In this document: in pieces, positions 25,426 through 33,124 of the stretch | How positions within the stretch are numbered: the first letter of the stretch is position 1 | How the letters are laid out: each line of letters starts with the position of its first letter | DNA from: Bacillota bacterium | Lineage (GTDB): Bacteria > Bacillota > Bacilli > Desulfuribacillales > Desulfuribacillaceae | DNA: 64,000 bases | Assembly: GCA_023388635.1 (NCBI GenBank) | Contig: JAEWFW010000058.1 | Location: 29,552-93,551 of the forward strand | Direction: 5' to 3' | Position numbers and translations under genes: made by a program | The notes under the pieces: model-generated | Database searches by the model: none | What the model saw: only the letters and a program-made list of their open reading frames with translations | What the model was told of the DNA's origin: nothing

Positions 25426-26352
25426 ATGGAAGATGTATCTGAAATCATATCATCGGACTTGCTGTCATTAATTATTACGGCGACTGTCATCGGAACATTG
25501 GCGCGTGTATTATCGATCAAATTGGATTACAGACAATATCCCAATTACCCGAATGGTTATTTGATTCATGTCGTTACTGGGACTACGGCGGCAGCGCTCG
25601 GTGCGTTCATTATTCCCACATTGATGACAAAAAACTTCACCGCTGTCACATTTCTCACGCTGGCGATTCAACAATTTCGTGAAGTGCGTAAAATGGAGCG
25701 GGAAAGTCTGCTCGATTTAGAGGGAGATGAGTACACGCAAAGGGGAGGAGCATACATTGACGGTATTGCGAAAATATTTGAATCGCGCAATTATATTGCT
25801 CTATTAGTAGCTTTTATGACTTCGCTGGTCATGCAGTTGCTGCGTTCTTTTACGAATGTAACAGATTGGGCGCAGGTGATAGGGAGCTCTTTAGCGGGAA
25901 TGCTGTTATTTGCACTGCTGAAAGTATTTACGAAGAGGCATAAAGTAGGAGATATCGCCACAGTTACACGGGGAGACATTGTTGTTAAAGGCTCGGAGCT
26001 CTATGTAGACGGTATGCTGGTATCAAATAGGGTTGGTGAAGAGGAGGCAAGGCAGTGGTTCCGGCAACAAGGCATTGCTGCCGTCATACACCCGAATCAG
26101 AATCATCACCGTATTCCTCTGGAGAATCCCGGTCAACGTCAAGCGATTTTGTTTGAAGTTACGAGAAGGCTTGGGCATAGGCGATACAGTTTTCAAGATG
26201 TCAATGACGGCAAAGTGATTATTGCGCTTGTGCCGATCATTGAGAATTTTGATTTGCTCAAAGAAACAATTTTGTTGACGCCGCTACTTGAGACGGTTAA
26301 AAAGTCCCCGCGTTTATTGCGTTCAAAGTTGACGGAGGGAGGGGCGAGATAG
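25426..26352 (+). CDS. YIEGIA-family membrane protein
   Basis: 308 residues. Hydrophobic helices lie near residues 10-30, 45-70, 120-140 and 148-166, and the signature segment is AYIDGIAKIFESRNY (YIDGIA for YIEGIA), diagnostic for PF14045. The C-terminal 130 residues are soluble. The family is uncharacterised and found in endospore-forming Bacillota, which is the best hint in this window that the host sporulates. The stop codon overlaps the start of the small partner gene by 1 bp. Confidence 0.85.
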   Translation: MEDVSEIISSDLLSLIITATVIGTLARVLSIKLDYRQYPNYPNGYLIHVVTGTTAAALGAFIIPTLMTKNFTAVTFLTLAIQQFREVRKMERESLLDLEGDEYTQRGGAYIDGIAKIFESRNYIALLVAFMTSLVMQLLRSFTNVTDWAQVIGSSLAGMLLFALLKVFTKRHKVGDIATVTRGDIVVKGSELYVDGMLVSNRVGEEEARQWFRQQGIAAVIHPNQNHHRIPLENPGQRQAILFEVTRRLGHRRYSFQDVNDGKVIIALVPIIENFDLLKETILLTPLLETVKKSPRLLRSKLTEGGAR

Positions 26353-26549
26353 TGGTGGATCATGGAAACACGGGCAAGGGAATTATCGCGTATATCACAT
26401 CGGATAAAACTCACCATTTAGGAGGAATGCCCTTATCGTTACTAGCGAGCGATCATGCGGAATCCTTGGAAGTAGCGACGGCAATTGCTAAAATATTTAA
26501 CGCCAACATCGTGCAACTGCCCACCGGTGACTATCTGATTATCAAATAA
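26352..26549 (+). CDS. Small partner protein of YIEGIA (capping complex subunit-like)
   Basis: 65 residues, soluble, with IIAYITSDKTHHLGG and PLSLLASDHAESLEVAT. A protein of this size regularly follows YIEGIA genes and is named in databases as a capping complex subunit for YIEGIA. The GTG at 26352 or 26355 is preceded by GGAGGGAGGGG, and overlap with the upstream stop implies translational coupling. Molecular function unknown. Confidence 0.8.
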   Translation: MVDHGNTGKGIIAYITSDKTHHLGGMPLSLLASDHAESLEVATAIAKIFNANIVQLPTGDYLIIK

Positions 26550-26597
26550 TTAGAAAACGATTGTGAAATTGATTCTTGTGGAGTTTTCCACCTAAAC

Positions 26598-26637
26598 ACA
26601 GCCGGCTTCCTGTCTCGGAATGTCGGCTGTTTTTTTT
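26598..26637 (+). terminator. Rho-independent terminator after the YIEGIA pair
   Basis: Stem ACAGCCG/CGGCTGT followed by eight T residues. Confidence 0.9.
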
Positions 26638-26641
26638 GTTA

Positions 26642-26687
26642 TTGACATAATGACGAATTTAACATATACTACATTACAACACTAATG
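26642..26687 (+). promoter_or_regulatory. Promoter and candidate GntR operator
   Basis: TTGACA (26642-26647), a 17-bp spacer and TATACT (26665-26670): a near-consensus promoter. Immediately downstream, CATTA-N6-TAATG (26672-26687) is an inverted repeat at the expected start point, a plausible site for the GntR/YtrA-type regulator encoded next. Confidence 0.7.
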
Positions 26688-26718
26688 CACTATATTTGAA
26701 AGTGATGGAGGTGAGGAC

Positions 26719-27105
26719 ATGATTTTGAATACCGAAGGCTCGGAGCCGATTTATGTACAAATCGCCAGATGGCTGGAAGCGGAGATTTTAAACGGCAATA
26801 TCGAGGAGGAGCAGAAGGTTTATTCGCAATATCAGCTGGCGGAAATCTTTACGATTAATCCGGCAACGGCGGCGAAGGGGCTGACGATGTTGGCGGATGA
26901 GCATATTGTGTATAAAAAGCGAGGATTGGGGATGTTTGTCTCACCCAATGCAAGGGAGGCGATTCGCATGAAGCGTAAGGAGCAAATTTTGAAAAAACTC
27001 GTGACAGAACTCGTTCTCGAAGCAGAGCGTCTCGGTGTCGACGAGCAAGAGTTATTGACGATGATACAAGCGGTCAAAGCGGGAAATGGAGAGGATTCGT
27101 TATGA
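26719..27105 (+). CDS. GntR/YtrA-family repressor
   Basis: 128 residues. The N-terminal GntR winged helix (YVQIARWLEAEILNGNIEE, then YQLAEIFTINPATAAKGLTML) is followed only by a short dimerisation tail, the YtrA type that controls ABC transporters from within their operons. ATG 26719 is behind GGAGGTG. It overlaps the ATPase gene by 4 bp. Confidence 0.92.
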   Translation: MILNTEGSEPIYVQIARWLEAEILNGNIEEEQKVYSQYQLAEIFTINPATAAKGLTMLADEHIVYKKRGLGMFVSPNAREAIRMKRKEQILKKLVTELVLEAERLGVDEQELLTMIQAVKAGNGEDSL

Positions 27106-28022
27106 CAGTCATTGAATGCGGAAATCTGACAAAGTCCTATAGAAAGAAAGTAGCGATTGACAATGTAACACTTCGTTTAGATTGTGACAAGATGATCGGT
27201 TTGATCGGCAGAAACGGCGCGGGCAAAACGACATTGCTGAAATTAATTGCCGGGTATCATCAAAAGACCTCCGGGGAGTTAAAGGTGTTTTCGGAGAATC
27301 CGGTCAACAATGTCAAAGTTGCGAATAATTTAATTTTTGTCGATGATCAGATGGAATTTCCGGCGTCGCTGAACTTATACGAAATTTTACAAGCGGCGAG
27401 CATATTTTATCCTCAGTGGGATATGAAACTGGCGAAGCGGCTTGCCGATTATTTTTCGCTGTCGGCTACGCGGTATCATAATGAACTGTCGAAGGGGATG
27501 CGCAGTACGTTTAATATGATTATCGGCATTGCGTCCCGCTGTCCATTGACGATCTTCGATGAGCCTACAACAGGGATGGATGCTGGTGTACGTCAGGACT
27601 TTTACCGAGCACTACTGAAAGATTACATCGCTCACCCACGGACAATCATTTTGTCGAGTCATTTGCTAAATGAAATGGAAGATTTGCTAGAGGAGATTGT
27701 GCTGCTAAAACAAGGCTCCTTATGCCTGCATATGACGGTGGAAGAGTTGCAGCAATACGCCGTTGCTCTGGCTGGCGGTCGTCGCGAGATTGAGCGGGTA
27801 GTTGGGGAACTGGTCGTTCAAGATGACAATACGGTGTACCGTCAAGAATTTTATGGAGAGAATACGATGAAGATCGTTGTGAGAAATACGTTTTCTGAAA
27901 AACAATACGAGGATTTCAAGGCACGAGGAATTGATGTCGCACCGGTCTCAGCCAATGATATCTGTCTGTATTTGACCGACAAGCAAAAAGGAGGGATTGA
28001 TCGTGTATTTGACAGAGAATAG
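27102..28022 (+). CDS. ABC transporter ATP-binding protein (YtrB-like)
   Basis: 306 residues. Walker A GRNGAGKT, a signature variant ELSKGMRS in place of LSGGQ (usual in YtrB-type ATPases), Walker B LTIFDEPTTG and the switch His in ILSSHLL. A roughly 90-residue C-terminal extension is typical of drug- or lantibiotic-type exporters. It works with the membrane protein encoded next, overlapping it by 20 bp. Confidence 0.93.
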   Translation: MTVIECGNLTKSYRKKVAIDNVTLRLDCDKMIGLIGRNGAGKTTLLKLIAGYHQKTSGELKVFSENPVNNVKVANNLIFVDDQMEFPASLNLYEILQAASIFYPQWDMKLAKRLADYFSLSATRYHNELSKGMRSTFNMIIGIASRCPLTIFDEPTTGMDAGVRQDFYRALLKDYIAHPRTIILSSHLLNEMEDLLEEIVLLKQGSLCLHMTVEELQQYAVALAGGRREIERVVGELVVQDDNTVYRQEFYGENTMKIVVRNTFSEKQYEDFKARGIDVAPVSANDICLYLTDKQKGGIDRVFDRE

Positions 28023-28755
28023 CTTATTCGATTTAGTGAAACGGCAATATTTTTTCAAATTAAAGGCATATAATTTGTTTGCAGGGCTGTTAAGTGTACA
28101 CGTGATTGCATTTCTGCTGTCGGTAAATGGCGTAGGTTCAATAGGAACTCATTATGATGATCTGAGTATATCGCTTACGACCTATTCGAATGACATGTTT
28201 CTAATGTTGACAGGGATATGGATATTTATTGCGGGAACGCAATTTGTCAGCAAAAAGCAGCGAGACAGCGATTTCTCCTTTCCTTCGACCCCCTATAGCA
28301 GTGCGTTATCGAGTGTTGCGATGTTAGCGACGGTAGCCTGTGTTTCGGGAATTGCCACATATGCTCTGGGAATTGCTTTGAAAGTGGTCGTTGTGTTATT
28401 TAAAAATGATGAAGTTATGTCTATGGTAGGCTTTTATCAGCCGTTGGGAGAAATGGTGCTGGGAATGTTTGTCTCCGTAGTATATATGTTGTTGGCAGTC
28501 GGTTTGGGTTATGCGGCAGGGATGCTTGTACAATGGCATAAAATTTTCGCGGTTATATTGCCGGTTGCAGTACTTGGAAACGTCTTTTATAAGGGACAGG
28601 TCAATCAGATTGAAACGGCGTGGATCGTGCAGGGGACACAGTTTTTTGTTGCTGAGACATCGCTAGCGATGTTTGTGATAAAAGCGGCTGTCGTATGTTT
28701 GGCGCTGTTCGCTGCTAGTGTCTTGATTGCCGGGAAATTGGAGGTGCGTCGATAA
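28003..28755 (+). CDS. ABC transporter membrane subunit
   Basis: 250 residues with about six hydrophobic helices, no ATPase motif, and position directly after a YtrB-like ATPase: the expected permease. Sequence conservation is weak. GTG 28003 lies 7 nt after AAGGAGGG; the TTG at 27997 is only 1 nt from it. Substrate unknown; related operons respond to cell-wall antibiotics. Confidence 0.75.
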   Translation: MYLTENSLFDLVKRQYFFKLKAYNLFAGLLSVHVIAFLLSVNGVGSIGTHYDDLSISLTTYSNDMFLMLTGIWIFIAGTQFVSKKQRDSDFSFPSTPYSSALSSVAMLATVACVSGIATYALGIALKVVVVLFKNDEVMSMVGFYQPLGEMVLGMFVSVVYMLLAVGLGYAAGMLVQWHKIFAVILPVAVLGNVFYKGQVNQIETAWIVQGTQFFVAETSLAMFVIKAAVVCLALFAASVLIAGKLEVRR

Positions 28756-29477
28756 TGCATATTTCTATTTGGGCATCGTTAATTATGATGGCACTGTTAT
28801 TGATCGTCGTGGTCGGTTTCACGAAGTTCAGCACGAAGATTAGCAGAGGAAAAATCGGCAGAAACAAAACAAGTTGGGTAGTGAGGGGGTATTTCATCAG
28901 CTTGTTCATCGCCGTGGGGGCGTACTTTTTCATCGTTATCTATAACGATTTGGGGCAAGCGAATTTTGATGAAATTACCGACAATCAAGCGGAGTATCCA
29001 ATATATTATGATTTCGGCGATATCATCAAGCGCGGTGAATTAGATACGACCGAAGGAATTATCAAAGACAAGGATTGGACATTTGATATGCAAACAGATC
29101 GGTTGGTCATTCATTTGTCTGCGTCGCATACTATTTTTGTCGAACGGGTTCCCAACTTAGAGCAAACAGTTGAAGTGAGCAATTACAAGACACGCAGCCA
29201 AATGATGGGGATTGATATTACAGATCGAATTTTAGCGCCGAATGTGGAGTTTATTAAAGATACGCTGTTAATTGAACAAAGGCAAAATAGGATTGAAGGT
29301 GCGGGATTTACCGGAAGTTTTGTTGACTCACAATTTACGAACAAACAAGCAGGGGAATTCGGAGGGTCAATGAGTATGCATATGCACAGAGGACAGCAGG
29401 TCGTATATATTCGCGTACCGGAATCTATTACGTTAGAAGATCCATCGGGGATGGTTGTAATTATCGGAGAGAACTAA
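28755..29477 (+). CDS. Hypothetical membrane protein of the GntR-ABC operon
   Basis: 240 residues. Two N-terminal helices (about residues 5-22 and 46-63) precede an extracellular beta-rich domain ending in HRGQQVVYIRVPESITLEDPSG. That pattern resembles adhesin-like DUF4097 domains, but I do not assign it. The start overlaps the permease stop by 1 bp, so it belongs to the same operon and probably assists the exporter. Confidence 0.65.
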   Translation: MHISIWASLIMMALLLIVVVGFTKFSTKISRGKIGRNKTSWVVRGYFISLFIAVGAYFFIVIYNDLGQANFDEITDNQAEYPIYYDFGDIIKRGELDTTEGIIKDKDWTFDMQTDRLVIHLSASHTIFVERVPNLEQTVEVSNYKTRSQMMGIDITDRILAPNVEFIKDTLLIEQRQNRIEGAGFTGSFVDSQFTNKQAGEFGGSMSMHMHRGQQVVYIRVPESITLEDPSGMVVIIGEN

Positions 29478-29540
29478 GTGAAGATGTTTCCAGAGGAAAT
29501 GTTGTAAAGGAATGTGTACTAAAGAGGATATATGTTATAA

Positions 29541-29568
29541 AAAGGGTGGATGTCCAATCCACCCTTTT
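29541..29568. terminator. Bidirectional terminator
   Basis: AAGGGTGGAT/ATCCACCCTT stem with a five-base loop, flanked by A and T runs, between the convergent ABC and rhodanese operons. Confidence 0.9.
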
Positions 29569-29596
29569 GGCTTTTCGAAAAGGTAAAACATATTTG

Positions 29597-30004
29597 CTAA
29601 CTTTGTTTTGTGGTGGTGAGAATGCATTTGACTACCTGTAACAGTACAACACACATAAAAATGAAGCTGATGAAATAATATGCCCGGACAAGGGTTGTGT
29701 TGGTGATACAAATAAATAACGCTGCGCCAATGCTGAGGGCTGCTAAAAGCATCCATGACCATTTACTGCTCTTGCCTTTGGAGGAAACCACCATTATAAC
29801 AGTCCATATGAGCAGACCAGCGGCTACAACCGCAGCAATCATCAGCACCCAACTAGACCACAGCTCCTGGTTCCAAACTCTGTTTTTGTTGGCTAGGAAC
29901 CGCATCACGCCCATGCTATTTTTGTCAAACCATACAAGCATACCTGCACTGGTCAGTAGTACAAGCTGTAAGGCACTCGATACTGTGGAAATGCCCCGTT
30001 TCAT
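29597..30004 (-). CDS. Hypothetical four-helix membrane protein
   Basis: 135 residues with four hydrophobic segments (about residues 8-25, 51-73, 83-100, 106-126) and no family I recognise. Its ATG overlaps the stop of the rhodanese lipoprotein by 1 bp, so the two are co-translated. A role in membrane attachment or electron/sulfur traffic for the rhodanese is possible but not shown. Confidence 0.6.
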   Translation of the reverse strand: MKRGISTVSSALQLVLLTSAGMLVWFDKNSMGVMRFLANKNRVWNQELWSSWVLMIAAVVAAGLLIWTVIMVVSSKGKSSKWSWMLLAALSIGAALFICITNTTLVRAYYFISFIFMCVVLLQVVKCILTTTKQS

Positions 30005-31026
30005 TAGGATTCTCTAGGGTCTCCGGTTTGTACCGGCAGGCTTTCATCCATTTGCCACACAAACCATCCACCGTCGTACAGCATTACATTTTTCCAACCG
30101 TTTTCGTAGAGGATGAAGAATGGAACTGTAGCGCGCCAGCCGGTACCGCAATAAAAGGCTGTTGTGTTATCCTCAGTTACATCCCACTCTGTCAGCATGG
30201 CTTTGATTTGTGCGAGATTTTTGATGGTTCCATCCTCGTTGTAATAATCTGCCTCATCGTGACCCCACACGGCGCCTTTCGGCTCGCCTGAACGGTCGAT
30301 ATAGTTGTAACCACTGGTTTTGCCGGTAAATTCATCCCAACTACGGATACTGACTAACCGGTAATTTTCATCTTGCTGTGCTTTAATCACTTCTGCTGGC
30401 ATGCTTTGCAGGTATTGTGGGCGCGCAGGAATTTCCACGCCGAAATCCGCAGCTGTGGCTGTCGGTGTTACATTACCTTGCTCAGTTTCAAACCCGGCAT
30501 TCGTCCAGGCTGCAAAACCGCCGTCCAAAACATGAACCTCATCCACACCTGCCCAGAAGCAGACAAAGGCTACGCGAGTGGCTGCTGAACCGCCACCGTA
30601 CGTGATAACAGTGGTATCTTTGGTAATGCCGTAGTCCTTCATCACTTGTTTGATTTCCTCGGCACTGCGGATGTTCCAGTATTCCTCCTCTTCAATCGTA
30701 TCGGTGTTCATGTGTACCGCACCGGGAATGTGGGAGGCAAGATATTCCTTGCTCGGCTCCCCCCATGCTACCTCGATGATGACGTAGTTTTCAGATTGAG
30801 GCTGTTCGCCATTGATTACGCTGTGAACCCAATCAGGTGTCACAAAGATTTTGTCTGCATCAATTGCCTTCACCAATGGTGTGGATTCTGCCGGCTGGGA
30901 GTTTTCAGTGCTAGGTGGTACGGGTTCCGAAGAAACCGGTGGTGCACTGGAGGGCGAACTACCGCACGCTGCCAGGCTAAAAATTATCATTGTGTAAAGA
31001 AGCATTGCCAGCCACTTTTTCTTCAT
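30004..31026 (-). CDS. Tandem rhodanese-domain sulfurtransferase lipoprotein
   Basis: 340 residues. A lipobox LAAC (Cys21), a Ser/Pro-rich linker, then two rhodanese domains (about residues 60-185 and 200-335), as in thiosulfate/mercaptopyruvate sulfurtransferases. The N-terminal domain has Gly where the catalytic Cys would be (VITYGGGSAATR). The C-terminal domain keeps Cys293 in CGTGWRAT. It should act outside the membrane on thiosulfate or persulfide-like donors. ATG 31026, with the membrane-protein gene downstream. Confidence 0.9.
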   Translation of the reverse strand: MKKKWLAMLLYTMIIFSLAACGSSPSSAPPVSSEPVPPSTENSQPAESTPLVKAIDADKIFVTPDWVHSVINGEQPQSENYVIIEVAWGEPSKEYLASHIPGAVHMNTDTIEEEEYWNIRSAEEIKQVMKDYGITKDTTVITYGGGSAATRVAFVCFWAGVDEVHVLDGGFAAWTNAGFETEQGNVTPTATAADFGVEIPARPQYLQSMPAEVIKAQQDENYRLVSIRSWDEFTGKTSGYNYIDRSGEPKGAVWGHDEADYYNEDGTIKNLAQIKAMLTEWDVTEDNTTAFYCGTGWRATVPFFILYENGWKNVMLYDGGWFVWQMDESLPVQTGDPRES

Positions 31027-31262
31027 TTTTTCATTTCCCCTTTTGTAGTATTAAATAACTATATGAATTGCTAATAACGACTATAAGAAATACTAATATT
31101 TATATGTTGTATTGTCAACCATAAATCTGTGAAATACTAGATTTAATGGAAGGTGTTCATTTTAAATTAAGTTTTATTGTATTTCACCACGAAGGTATAG
31201 TAAAATTTGATTCAGATAGAGATAAAGGAAGTATGGATTTTATGAAAAGTTGGTGATGGAGT

Positions 31263-32597
31263 ATGTTTTTAGTGATTTTTGCTTTTGCATTGTTTTTAAA
31301 TATATTCTGGTATGGAATCAGTGATTATTGGTTGCGTCGAGAACTTGTGCAGTACCCAAAAGCGAAGCGTTATACACGGACGGCTCTGCTGTTATGGATC
31401 GCTATTATTTTTGTCCCACTTCTCAGTTCTGCGCTGGGTCTCGGCAATCCATTGGAATATGGTCCTTGGATTTGGCTGTCGGTCACGTACTTGTGGATTG
31501 GAGCCATATTGTTGTGGATGCTGGCATTGGGGGCACTGGGTATACCTATATGGGGAATCGACAGTATCCTTACGTACAGAAGGAAACGCAGACAAAAGGC
31601 AGAGGTTCGTCGCTCGGGAAATTCGGAGATCAGTCAATCGGAAAAATCGCAGATTAGTCAATCAGAGAATTCGGTAAGTCAAGCAGGGAATCCAGCGGCA
31701 AATCAATCGGAAGTATGTCAGGAGACTCCGGTGTCCGGTCTTACGAGAAGACAATTGATTAAAGTAGGTCTGGTTGCGGTTCCGCCCCTGTTAGTAGGCA
31801 GTACTGCGATCAGCGCGGCGATTGCCAAGAATAAGCTAGATGTCCGTTATATTGATTTACCCGTGCGGAACCTTCCAGAAGATTTACATGGTTACACGAT
31901 TACGCAATTGTCAGATTTGCATATCGGTATGGTCACAGGCAAAGATCGCGTCGAGCGGATTGTCGAGATGGCGAACGGCTTGCGAAGTGATTTGATGGTC
32001 GTGACTGGGGATATACTCGATAATAATTTTGACTATATGGGTGATGTGATAGAGGCAGTGAGCGAACTCAAAGCCGACCAAGGTGTTTTCTTGTGCATTG
32101 GCAATCATGACCGGATTATCAACGGCAATGAATGGGTGAGAACAGTTCGGGCGGCTGGTTTCAATTTGTTGCTTGATGAAGCAACTTTGGTCGATACAGG
32201 AAAGACGCCGATTAAATTGTTAGGGATTGACTACTCCCATTCAGGTTCGCAGGATGCACAGAATATATACAAGGCAGATATGGATCAGTATACACCGGAG
32301 GGCAGTTTGAAGGTTCTGCTTGCCCATCATCCGCACGCTTTCGACGCTGCGGCGCAAGCCGACATCCCCGTCACGTTGGCTGGACATACCCACGGGGGAC
32401 AATTGGCGGTACGGATAGGAGAGGAATTTGAGTTGTTCAATGCCGGGAATTTGATATTTCGTTATGTTGATGGGATGTATCGCAAGCCTGATGGTCACTC
32501 GCTGTTTGTCCACAGAGGCTCAGGGGATTGGTTCCCACTTCGGACAGGTGTACCGACGGATGTCGTCCAATTGCGGTTAGTGCGGGAAGAAGTATAA
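31263..32597 (+). CDS. YkuE/YaeI-type metallophosphoesterase, membrane-bound
   Basis: 444 residues. Three N-terminal helices, a polar repetitive linker (about residues 105-158), a fourth hydrophobic stretch preceded by a twin-arginine (TRRQLIKVGL), then the metallophosphoesterase domain: LSDLHIGM, VTGDILDN, GNHD, LAHHPH and AGHTHGGQ give all metal-binding motifs. The catalytic domain should face outside. Substrate unknown; YkuE of B. subtilis is a Tat substrate in the cell wall. Start ATG 31263 with GGTGAT 6 nt upstream. Confidence 0.9.
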   Translation: MFLVIFAFALFLNIFWYGISDYWLRRELVQYPKAKRYTRTALLLWIAIIFVPLLSSALGLGNPLEYGPWIWLSVTYLWIGAILLWMLALGALGIPIWGIDSILTYRRKRRQKAEVRRSGNSEISQSEKSQISQSENSVSQAGNPAANQSEVCQETPVSGLTRRQLIKVGLVAVPPLLVGSTAISAAIAKNKLDVRYIDLPVRNLPEDLHGYTITQLSDLHIGMVTGKDRVERIVEMANGLRSDLMVVTGDILDNNFDYMGDVIEAVSELKADQGVFLCIGNHDRIINGNEWVRTVRAAGFNLLLDEATLVDTGKTPIKLLGIDYSHSGSQDAQNIYKADMDQYTPEGSLKVLLAHHPHAFDAAAQADIPVTLAGHTHGGQLAVRIGEEFELFNAGNLIFRYVDGMYRKPDGHSLFVHRGSGDWFPLRTGVPTDVVQLRLVREEV

Positions 32598-32619
32598 CAT
32601 TTTATGAAATAACTGCAAA

Positions 32620-32655
32620 AACGACAAAAATGACAAGAACGACAAGAATGACAAT
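32620..32655 (+). repeat. 9-bp tandem repeat, four units
   Basis: Four consecutive units of the form AA(C/T)GACAA(A/G/T), just after the metallophosphoesterase stop. Confidence 0.8.
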
Positions 32656-32774
32656 AATTTGACAATGGAATGTATATAGAACTATAATTGTAACTGTATA
32701 TACAAATTTCACCTGACTAATTTAGCGTAAGTCATAAGTCTAACGCCAACTAAGTCATGTATTTGTAGTTCTAC

Positions 32775-32809
32775 AATTCAGATGGAATAAGAGAATCTCC
32801 ATCTGAATT
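32775..32809 (+). other. 12-bp perfect hairpin
   Basis: AATTCAGATGGA pairs with TCCATCTGAATT around an 11-base loop. There is no T-run, so it is either a poor terminator for the upstream gene or a structural element of the ABC-F leader. Confidence 0.6.
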
Positions 32810-33011
32810 AAAAGCTTACTTCAAGAAAGGGCAAGGTATTCGGGCGATGCGCAACTAATCCACTTTTTTGTGTACAAAGTAAAATTAGCTACATTGAGAA
32901 AATCCTTGAGGGATTTTGTTGTTGTACATTTTATTGGATATGCGAGTGGATAGTTATATTTCGTACGGATAAATTTTGCTCTGGGACAGCATATAAAAGG
33001 TCGCCATTTGA

Positions 33012-33056
33012 ATGAAGTCTACTTTATGGGGACATTTCGCTATATTATGCTGTTAA
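33012..33056 (+). CDS. 14-residue leader peptide of the ABC-F gene
   Basis: ATG 33012 to TAA 33056 reads MKSTLWGHFAILCC, with AAAAGG about 11 nt upstream. It lies 68 bp before the ABC-F ATG and just upstream of a terminator-like hairpin. Short leader ORFs of this kind let a drug-stalled ribosome control antibiotic-resistance ABC-F genes. Function here is inferred from position. Confidence 0.5.
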   Translation: MKSTLWGHFAILCC

Positions 33057-33092
33057 GGCTTATTTGTGTCTATATTCGGTCGATAATACTAT

Positions 33093-33124
33093 CCTCTCCG
33101 CAGTTCATGCTGGGAGGTTTTTTT
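33093..33124 (+). terminator. Attenuator hairpin overlapping the ABC-F ribosome binding site
   Basis: CCTCTC (33093-33098) can pair with GGGAGG (33112-33117), with an alternative CAG/CTG inner pairing, followed by seven T residues. GGGAGG is also the Shine-Dalgarno sequence of the ABC-F gene, so the structure could block both elongation and initiation. Confidence 0.6.

Larger units (their letters stand above)
32598..33124 (+). other. Long leader/intergenic region before the ABC-F gene
   Basis: 527 bp without a conventional gene. In order it holds a 9-bp tandem repeat (32620), a 12-bp hairpin (32775), a weaker AAAATCC/GGATTTT hairpin with a GTTGTT tail (32899-32920), a 14-codon ORF (33012) and a hairpin with seven T residues directly before the ABC-F start (33093). 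The arrangement suggests transcription attenuation. Confidence 0.6.

Noticed and set aside
32620..32655. Short regular repeats considered as a CRISPR remnant
   Set aside because: Units are 9 bp without spacers; no cas genes anywhere in the window.
33008..33124. In-frame N-terminal extension of the ABC-F gene
   Set aside because: It covers the leader peptide and attenuator; the family starts at the ATG 33125, directly after GGGAGG.
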